A program made the position numbers and the translations under genes. This document shows, in pieces, positions 58,739 through 64,000 of a DNA stretch of 64,000 nucleotides. Origin of the DNA: Corynebacterium accolens (lineage in GTDB: Bacteria; Actinomycetota; Actinomycetes; Mycobacteriales; Mycobacteriaceae); contig NZ_CP046605.1 of assembly GCF_023520795.1 (NCBI RefSeq), positions 1,905,438 to 1,969,437 of the forward strand, given 5' to 3'. Every line of letters starts with the position of its first letter. Position 1 is the first letter of the stretch. A model generated the notes under the pieces. That model searched no databases and had not been told where the DNA came from. It was given only the letters and a program-made list of their open reading frames with translations.

Positions 58739-60133
58739 ATGAAAGTTCTTGAACGGCGTTCAATTCGCCGCGTACCCGTGGTTTTGCCGGCGGTTGCGGG
58801 CATCGAAATGTGGGAGCGCTTCAGCTTTTATGGCATGCAAGCCATCCTCGCGTACTACCTCTACTCCACCTCCGGCGGGCTCGGCATGGAGCAAACGCAG
58901 GCCACCGCGCTCGTCGGCGCGTACGGCAGCCTGCTCTATCTTTTCACGTTTGTGGGCGGCTGGGTCAGCGACCGCCTCTTGGGCGCCGAGCGCACCCTGC
59001 TTACCGGCGCCGGGCTGTTGGTGTGCGGGCACTTTGCCCTCTCGCTCGTCCCCGGCACCGCTGGGCTCATCATCGGGCTCTTGCCGCTCGCGCTCGGCTC
59101 GGGGCTGCTCAAGACCGCCGCGATAACGATTCTGGGCACCGCCTTCCCCGCCGAGGCCGGCGCGCGCGACGGGGCCTTTCAGATTTTCTACCTCGGCATC
59201 AATATCGGCGCGCTTTTTGGCCCCATGCTCACGGGCTGGCTAGCCGAAGAATACGGCTACCACGCCGGATTCTTCGCCGCAGCGGTGCTCATGTGCTGCG
59301 GCTGTGCCACCTACGTCGCGCTGCGGAAAAAGATAGACGTACCGTCTCGCCCACCTAACCCCACCCAAGCCCCGGGCAAAGCGGGGCTGGTCGCACTGGC
59401 GGCGCTTCTGGCTGGCGTGCTGCTCGCTATCACCGTCTCCCCGGGAACACTGACTGTGCTGCTTCTTATCGCCACGGTAGCGGCCGCGGCGGGGCTTTTT
59501 GCCAGCATGCTGCGATCCCCGCAGGTCTCAGCGGACAAACGGCGCCGCATCCTGGATTTCATTCCACTCTTCGCCTGTTCGACGGCCTACTGGACCTTGC
59601 AACCGCAAATCTACGGCGTCCTCGCGGTCTACTCAGATCAGCGCCTCAACCGATCCATCGGCGGTGTCGAGATCCCACCGGCTTGGACGCAATCACTCAA
59701 CCCGCTATTTATCCTGCTGCTCTCGCTGCCGTTGGCGGCGGGCATGACGCGCTGGGCCAACTCGCGGCGCGCGCTCATGGGCTGCGGCATCATCTTCGCC
59801 GGTGCAGGCATGTTCCTCCTGCTGCCCTTTGTCGGCGGCGGGGAAAATTCCACGCCGTTCCTCGTGCTAGCGGGCACCATCTTTTTGATGTCTCTCGGCG
59901 AGCTCTTCATCGGCCCAGTGGGCATGGCCGCATCCGCCGCCCACGCGCCGCGGGCCTATGCCACCCGCTTTTCCGCGCTGTACTTCCTCACCATGGCCAT
60001 CGGCACCTCGCTGGCCGGTTCGATGTCGCAGCTATACGATCCCACCTCGGCATCCGCCGAAACGACCTACCTTCTCATCATGGGCGGCGTCCCCGTCATC
60101 CTGGGGCTGGTGCTCCTCCTGCGGCGCAGGTAG
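58739..60133 (+). CDS. Proton-dependent oligopeptide transporter (POT/PTR2), second copy
   Basis: 464 residues, about 12-14 membrane segments. EMWERFSFYGMQAI near residue 22 and FQIFYLGINIGALFGP match the first copy (17493-18995), but the N-terminal tail is shorter and the C-terminal half has diverged. TATAGT stands seven bases upstream, so it is leaderless. Located divergent to bioA; no functional link is evident. Confidence 0.92.
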   Translation: MKVLERRSIRRVPVVLPAVAGIEMWERFSFYGMQAILAYYLYSTSGGLGMEQTQATALVGAYGSLLYLFTFVGGWVSDRLLGAERTLLTGAGLLVCGHFALSLVPGTAGLIIGLLPLALGSGLLKTAAITILGTAFPAEAGARDGAFQIFYLGINIGALFGPMLTGWLAEEYGYHAGFFAAAVLMCCGCATYVALRKKIDVPSRPPNPTQAPGKAGLVALAALLAGVLLAITVSPGTLTVLLLIATVAAAAGLFASMLRSPQVSADKRRRILDFIPLFACSTAYWTLQPQIYGVLAVYSDQRLNRSIGGVEIPPAWTQSLNPLFILLLSLPLAAGMTRWANSRRALMGCGIIFAGAGMFLLLPFVGGGENSTPFLVLAGTIFLMSLGELFIGPVGMAASAAHAPRAYATRFSALYFLTMAIGTSLAGSMSQLYDPTSASAETTYLLIMGGVPVILGLVLLLRRR

Positions 60134-60137
60134 GCTC

Positions 60138-61043
60138 CTATCGCCCGGCGGACTCGTCGAGCGCGCGGTCGGCCATCAGCACGTCGCGCATGCCGCTGAA
60201 TAGGTCGCCCATGCCCTGCGGATTGGACGGCATGTAGAGCACGGAGGCTTGGCCGTTATTCGAGACATCGACCATCGCATCGAGGTACTGCGATACCAGC
60301 ATGAGGACCTCGGGGGATTCCTGGACCCCGGCATCGCGCAGTAGCTCGTATTGCTGGGCGATGCCCTCTACAATCTCCTTGCGCTGCTCGGCAACGCCCC
60401 TACCCTGTAGCTTCTTTGCCTCCGCGGCACCCTCGGCTTCTTTGACCACGCGGATTTTTTCCGCCTCCGCCTGGGCGATGGCCGCCTCGCGCTCGCGCTG
60501 CGCCGCGTTAATGGAGTTCATGGACTCGCGCACGCGGGAATCCGGGCGGATATCGGTTACCAGCGTATTGACGAAGTTCCAGCCGTATTCGGCCATATTA
60601 TCCCGCAGCGAGGCCGCCACGTTCTGCGCGATGGTGTCCTTGGAGGAAAAGGACTCATCCAAGCCCATATTCGCCACCGACGAGCGCACATTATCTTGCA
60701 CATAGGCCACGATCTGCTGCTCGTGGTTGGACAGCATATAAAAGGCCTCGCGCTCGCGGCCCTCTACGACCTCGTACTGCACCGCGACCGGAATTTGGAC
60801 GAAGACATTATCCTTCGTCTTGGTTTCTACCATCACGTCCAGCTGGCGCACCTGCAGCGAAATCTTATCGCGCACGCGGTCGATCCAGGGCATTTTGAAG
60901 TGCAAGCCCGCGTGGGCGACCGTCTGGAATTTACCCAACCGTTCCAAGATGGCCGCCTCGCGGGTACGCACGATGTAGTACCCATCGAATACGGTGCCGA
61001 GAATCAGCAAGATGATGACGCCGATGATGATTAAGCTAAGCAT
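60138..61043 (-). CDS. SPFH/band 7 membrane protein (QmcA/stomatin-like)
   Basis: 301 residues. One N-terminal membrane segment (SLIIIGVIILLILGTVFDG, about 3-21), then the SPFH domain (about 25-200: YYIVRTREAAILERLGKF, ISLQVRQLDV) and a charged coiled-coil part (AAQREREAAIAQAEAEKIRV). Band 7 proteins form oligomers in membrane microdomains; the exact role is unknown. AGGGAGAGG before ATG 61043. Confidence 0.92.
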   Translation of the reverse strand: MLSLIIIGVIILLILGTVFDGYYIVRTREAAILERLGKFQTVAHAGLHFKMPWIDRVRDKISLQVRQLDVMVETKTKDNVFVQIPVAVQYEVVEGREREAFYMLSNHEQQIVAYVQDNVRSSVANMGLDESFSSKDTIAQNVAASLRDNMAEYGWNFVNTLVTDIRPDSRVRESMNSINAAQREREAAIAQAEAEKIRVVKEAEGAAEAKKLQGRGVAEQRKEIVEGIAQQYELLRDAGVQESPEVLMLVSQYLDAMVDVSNNGQASVLYMPSNPQGMGDLFSGMRDVLMADRALDESAGR

Positions 61044-61099
61044 TTCCTCTCCCTAACTATGTGTGTGAAATTAATTTTCGCACAGGCGGAAAGCGTTCG

Positions 61100-62341
61100 C
61101 TAGTGGTCATCGATAAGCGCGAAAAGCTTGCCCATCACCTCCGCGCCGTTCTCGCCGATGCCATTGTGCTGGTACTCATTCGTCACCCACGGGCGCAGAT
61201 CGCCCAAGTGCGCGGCGGTGGCCAAGGATTCTTCCAGGGGAACGAAGATATCGTCGAGGTAGATGGCGGCGGCGGCGGTGGTGGGGGCATCGGCAAGCGC
61301 ATAAGGCGCAGTAAATTCCCGCTCCGCCAAGCCGTGCGCGCCCTCCTTGAAGGCCTGCAGCGCCGGGTCCTCGTCGAACTGCCACGGGAAAATATGCTCG
61401 CCGGTCAGCCAGGTGCCGGACTCGGCAAACTCCGGGAACTCCTCGCGCACGCGGTGTGCCGACCACTGCGTCGACGCCTGCCCGCCGCTGCCGGCATAAA
61501 TGGACTCGTGGATCGCCGCATAAAGCGGGGCCTCCGCAAAGCTCACGCGCTCGCCGATGCCCCACAGGAAATCATCCCGCAGCGCCTTCTCTCCCCGCAC
61601 GGTGCGGAAGGGCTCTTCCAGGAGGTAGGCCAGGCCGTCGAAGCCGGTGCCCCGCCCCAAATCGGTGCCAATGGTGCGAAAACGCAGCGAGGACAGCCGC
61701 TCGCCGGTGTGCAGGCGCTCGTCGGAATTATCGAGGTGGTCGATGATTTCCTCGATGCGGCGCTGCACCCAGGGGAATTCGCGGTAGAAGCGCTCCTGGC
61801 GGGCCTTGAGCTTGCTAAAGGTCGCGCGGTAGAGGTGATCTGCGCCCTGCAGCGTGGGGATACCGCCGGTGAAAAACGCGTGCTTGACCGACTCTGGAGC
61901 TTGGGACAGGTACGCGGTGATGCAAAAGCCGCCGAAGGACTGGCCGAACAGGGACCAAGTCTCCAGCCCCAGATGCTCGCGCAGGCGCTCGGCATCGCGC
62001 ACGATATTGTCCTGGCGTAGCAAGGCCAGGTGTTCAGCGCTGCGCTCTTCTGCGGGGCTTAGCCTATCGATGCGGTGCGAGCGCCCCGTGCCGCGCTGAT
62101 CGAGGAGGATGACGCGATAGCGCTCGAGCGCCTTGCCGATAAGCCCCGTCGGCTTGACCGGCCGCGGGGCCGGAAAACCCGGGCCGCCCTGCAGGTACAA
62201 AAGCGCCGGCAGGTCCTCGCCTCCTGGCGGGATGATTTCACGGGCATAGAGATCAAAAGTCCCGCGCGGATTGTCATAATCCCACGGGACTTCAAGGGTG
62301 TGTTCAATAATATCGTGGCCGAAGCGGCGGTAGTGAGTCAT
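61100..62341 (-). CDS. Alpha/beta hydrolase, proline iminopeptidase-like (S33)
   Basis: 413 residues. LLYLQGGPGFP oxyanion region, LLDQRGTGRSHR, nucleophile elbow GQSFGG (LFGQSFGGFCITA), and a cap domain typical of prolyl aminopeptidases; His presumably in NEYQHNGIG near the end. ATG 62341, 11 bases after pflA, so possibly in its operon. Substrate could be N-terminal proline peptides; not proven. Confidence 0.85.
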   Translation of the reverse strand: MTHYRRFGHDIIEHTLEVPWDYDNPRGTFDLYAREIIPPGGEDLPALLYLQGGPGFPAPRPVKPTGLIGKALERYRVILLDQRGTGRSHRIDRLSPAEERSAEHLALLRQDNIVRDAERLREHLGLETWSLFGQSFGGFCITAYLSQAPESVKHAFFTGGIPTLQGADHLYRATFSKLKARQERFYREFPWVQRRIEEIIDHLDNSDERLHTGERLSSLRFRTIGTDLGRGTGFDGLAYLLEEPFRTVRGEKALRDDFLWGIGERVSFAEAPLYAAIHESIYAGSGGQASTQWSAHRVREEFPEFAESGTWLTGEHIFPWQFDEDPALQAFKEGAHGLAEREFTAPYALADAPTTAAAAIYLDDIFVPLEESLATAAHLGDLRPWVTNEYQHNGIGENGAEVMGKLFALIDDH

Positions 62342-62352
62342 GCCCACCCAGG

Positions 62353-63222
62353 TTAGTAGACCTCCAGGCCCTTTGCGCGGAAAACGTCGCGGACTTTTTC
62401 CACGTCCTCCGGTTTCGGCGGCTTGGTATCTGCCAAGTGGTAGGTCATATCGAGCCCCTCCCACTTGTCCTTGCCCATATTGTGGAAGGGCAAGACCTCG
62501 ACGCGCTCCACATTGGACTTCCACCGCGCCACAATGGAGGCGACGTTTTCGACGTTCTCGGCCGAATCCGTCAGGCCCGGCACGACGACGAAGCGAATCC
62601 ACACCGGCTTGCCTATCGCGTTGAGGCGGTCACCAAAATCGAGCGTGGGCTGCAGCTGGCGCCTCGTTACGCGCTGATAGGTTTCCTCGTCGCCCGACTT
62701 CACGTCCAGCAGCACAAGATCGATATTGTCCAGGTCCTCATCGCGCAGGCGCGAGCCTAAGAAGCCTGAGGTATCGATGGTGGTGTGGATGCCGGCGTCG
62801 TGGACCTCCTTAAGCACGCGGCGGGTAAACGCAATCTGGAAGAGGGGCTCACCACCGGAGATGGTCAGGCCACCACCGGAGGCCTGGAAGATGGGCTTGT
62901 AGCGCTTGATGCGTTTGACCACATCGTCGACCCGCTCCAAGGTGCCGGTCTTCATCTCCATGGTGTCCGGGTTATGGCAATACTGGCAGCGCAGGGGGCA
63001 GCCGGACATGAACATGGTCATGCGGGTGCCCGGGCCGTCGACGGCGGTTACCAGCTCCCAAGAGTGCACGAGGGCGATATCGCCGGTGCGGCGCGCCTCC
63101 ATGAGCTCGGGGCGGGTAATCTCATCGAGTTCGTGGTCGGTTCCCAGGCCCGCGGCAACACCGCGAACGCGCTCGCCGGATTCCGGCGACAGGGTGACCA
63201 CACCAGTAATGCCATCAGCCAT
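62353..63222 (-). CDS. pflA: Pyruvate formate-lyase activating enzyme (radical SAM)
   Basis: 289 residues. The 4Fe-4S cluster is bound by CPLRCQYC (MFMSGCPLRCQYCHNP, radical SAM CxxxCxxC), followed by TISGGEPLFQ and LLDVKSGDEETYQ. It installs the glycyl radical on the lyase. At 289 residues it is longer than E. coli PflA because of a 40-residue N-terminal extension. Starts two bases after the stop of the glycyl-radical gene, so they are tightly co-expressed. Confidence 0.95.
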   Translation of the reverse strand: MADGITGVVTLSPESGERVRGVAAGLGTDHELDEITRPELMEARRTGDIALVHSWELVTAVDGPGTRMTMFMSGCPLRCQYCHNPDTMEMKTGTLERVDDVVKRIKRYKPIFQASGGGLTISGGEPLFQIAFTRRVLKEVHDAGIHTTIDTSGFLGSRLRDEDLDNIDLVLLDVKSGDEETYQRVTRRQLQPTLDFGDRLNAIGKPVWIRFVVVPGLTDSAENVENVASIVARWKSNVERVEVLPFHNMGKDKWEGLDMTYHLADTKPPKPEDVEKVRDVFRAKGLEVY

Positions 63223-63224
63223 GA

Positions 63225-63476
63225 TTATGAACCCTGGTGGAAGGTGCGGGAAATGACGTCAAGCTGCTGCTCCTTTGTGAGCTTGACAAAGTTGACCGCG
63301 TAGCCAGAGACGCGAACGGTGAGGTTCGGGTACTTCTCTGGGTGCTCGACGGCATCTTCCAGCGTGGACTTGTCCAGCACGTTGATGTTGGCGTGGTACA
63401 GGCCAGAGTTCATCTTGTGCTCGTCGCGGCTGGCCTTCATGTCTGAAAGGCGTTCTGCATAGGTTGGGGTTGCCAT
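63225..63476 (-). CDS. grcA: Separate glycyl-radical domain protein of pyruvate formate-lyase
   Basis: 83 residues. It contains the glycyl-radical motif [20 protein letters not shown] with the target Gly, followed by ISRTF, and a Cys-free N-terminal part ([20 protein letters not shown]). This corresponds to the C-terminal domain of normal PFL and to the YfiD/GrcA family. The preceding lyase gene lacks this domain. It has its own ribosome site (AAGGAG, eight bases upstream), so the split is not a frameshift. Confidence 0.92.
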   Translation of the reverse strand: MATPTYAERLSDMKASRDEHKMNSGLYHANINVLDKSTLEDAVEHPEKYPNLTVRVSGYAVNFVKLTKEQQLDVISRTFHQGS

Positions 63477-63499
63477 GATGGTTCTCCTTGTCGTGATTC

Positions 63500-64000
63500 T
63501 TATTGTTCCATGATGAAGCCGGCATCCAGCACGCCCACCAGGTTGGTGATGCGCTCTTCTGGGGTGCGGCCCAATCCGGACGGGGTGATGGTATTGGTCA
63601 GCGAGATGCCGTCCAGGGCATCCTTGTAATCCAACTTGCCCACCGACAGCATGGAGGCGACCATGCCGTGGTTATCCGCGCCGTTTTCTGGGTTAGCACC
63701 CGGGGAGAAGGGGGTGCCGGCCTTGTGGCCCGACGGGAAGGAACCTGTTGCCTTGCCGTAGACCACGTTGGAGGTAATGGTCAGCACGGACTGGGTGGGG
63801 ATGGCGTTGCGGTACATCGGGATGGCCTTAATCTTTTCCATCACGGTGTGCACGATGGTGGCGGCGATATCATCGGCGCGGTCATCGTCGTTGCCGTAGA
63901 ACGGGAATTCGCCTTCGGTGATGTAATCCGTAATCAGGCCGGTCTCATCCCGGACCGGGGTGACCTTGGCGTACTTGATGGCAGAAAGCGAATCGGCGAC
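63500..64000 (-). CDS. pflB: Pyruvate formate-lyase, C-terminal part of the catalytic subunit (runs off the right edge)
   Basis: The visible 166 codons read [55 protein letters not shown] and [12 protein letters not shown]-like segments, all from the body of the PFL barrel. The sequence ends LDAGFIMEQ-stop, where E. coli PflB would run on for some 60 residues into the glycyl-radical domain. That domain is the next gene, 23 bases away. PFL cleaves pyruvate with CoA to acetyl-CoA and formate under anaerobic conditions. Confidence 0.93.
   Translation of the reverse strand, partial: VADSLSAIKYAKVTPVRDETGLITDYITEGEFPFYGNDDDRADDIAATIVHTVMEKIKAIPMYRNAIPTQSVLTITSNVVYGKATGSFPSGHKAGTPFSPGANPENGADNHGMVASMLSVGKLDYKDALDGISLTNTITPSGLGRTPEERITNLVGVLDAGFIMEQ

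Overview
The window reads as a chromosomal segment of a Corynebacterium, with GC near 60 percent by eye. Evidence: the runs rne / ndk / folC / valS, mdh / tetR / clpX, tig-clpP1-clpP2, rpiB / nitroreductase-like / pepN and ssb2 / copD-ctaG follow the order I know from C. glutamicum; a paired ClpP system and a DtxR-type iron box are present; and many -10 elements of the TANANT type sit directly in front of start codons. A pyruvate formate-lyase locus at the right end points to a facultatively fermentative, probably skin or mucosal species rather than to C. glutamicum itself. No insertion sequence, CRISPR array, rRNA or intact prophage was seen.

Layout. 1-3.3 kb: start of RNase E/G (rne), then an accessory insert with a membrane protein carrying a C-terminal winged helix and a divergent arsenite module (acr3 / arsR with a palindromic operator). 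3.3-8.9 kb: leftward valS-folC-DUF4233-small protein-ndk run. 8.9-10.6 kb: panBC (pantothenate). 10.6-15.1 kb: mdh, TetR regulator, clpX, an SDR. 15.1-19 kb: a small unknown protein, a striking 16-bp-arm palindrome, phosphate transporter pit with its membrane partner, and a peptide transporter. 19.2-22.1 kb: tig-clpP1-clpP2 proteostasis genes. 22.1-24.3 kb: tRNA-Pro, an Asp/Gly-tailed membrane protein, tRNA-Gly and a decayed mobile-element remnant. 24.4-36.2 kb: aldo/keto reductase, rpiB, mycothiol-type oxidoreductase, pepN, SDR, FAD protein, metB, mscS-glbO, ald. 36.4-43.1 kb: ettA cluster, a second ssb with two DnaA boxes upstream, the copD-ctaG fusion and a LysR regulator.

43.1-49.7 kb: tRNA-Arg carrying an integrase stump (an old integration site), an SDR, an alanine/sodium symporter, orn-tRNA-His, a luciferase-like oxidoreductase, an L,D-transpeptidase lipoprotein and tRNA-Lys. 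49.8-52.8 kb: iron-siderophore ABC importer behind a DtxR-like box. 52.9-58.7 kb: glutaminase-STAS, DUF3618 protein, peroxiredoxin plus TetR, HNH protein, bioA-bioD. 58.7-64 kb: second peptide transporter, SPFH protein, proline iminopeptidase-like hydrolase, then pflA and a pyruvate formate-lyase whose glycyl-radical domain is encoded by a separate gene.

The most interesting observations are this split pyruvate formate-lyase, a 10-mer (CTTGCCGATG) present 14 times in several frames and once between genes, the DnaA-box pair in front of ssb, the membrane-bound winged-helix protein, and the two tRNA-associated integration scars. All functional calls are from reading the sequence and general family knowledge; nothing was searched.
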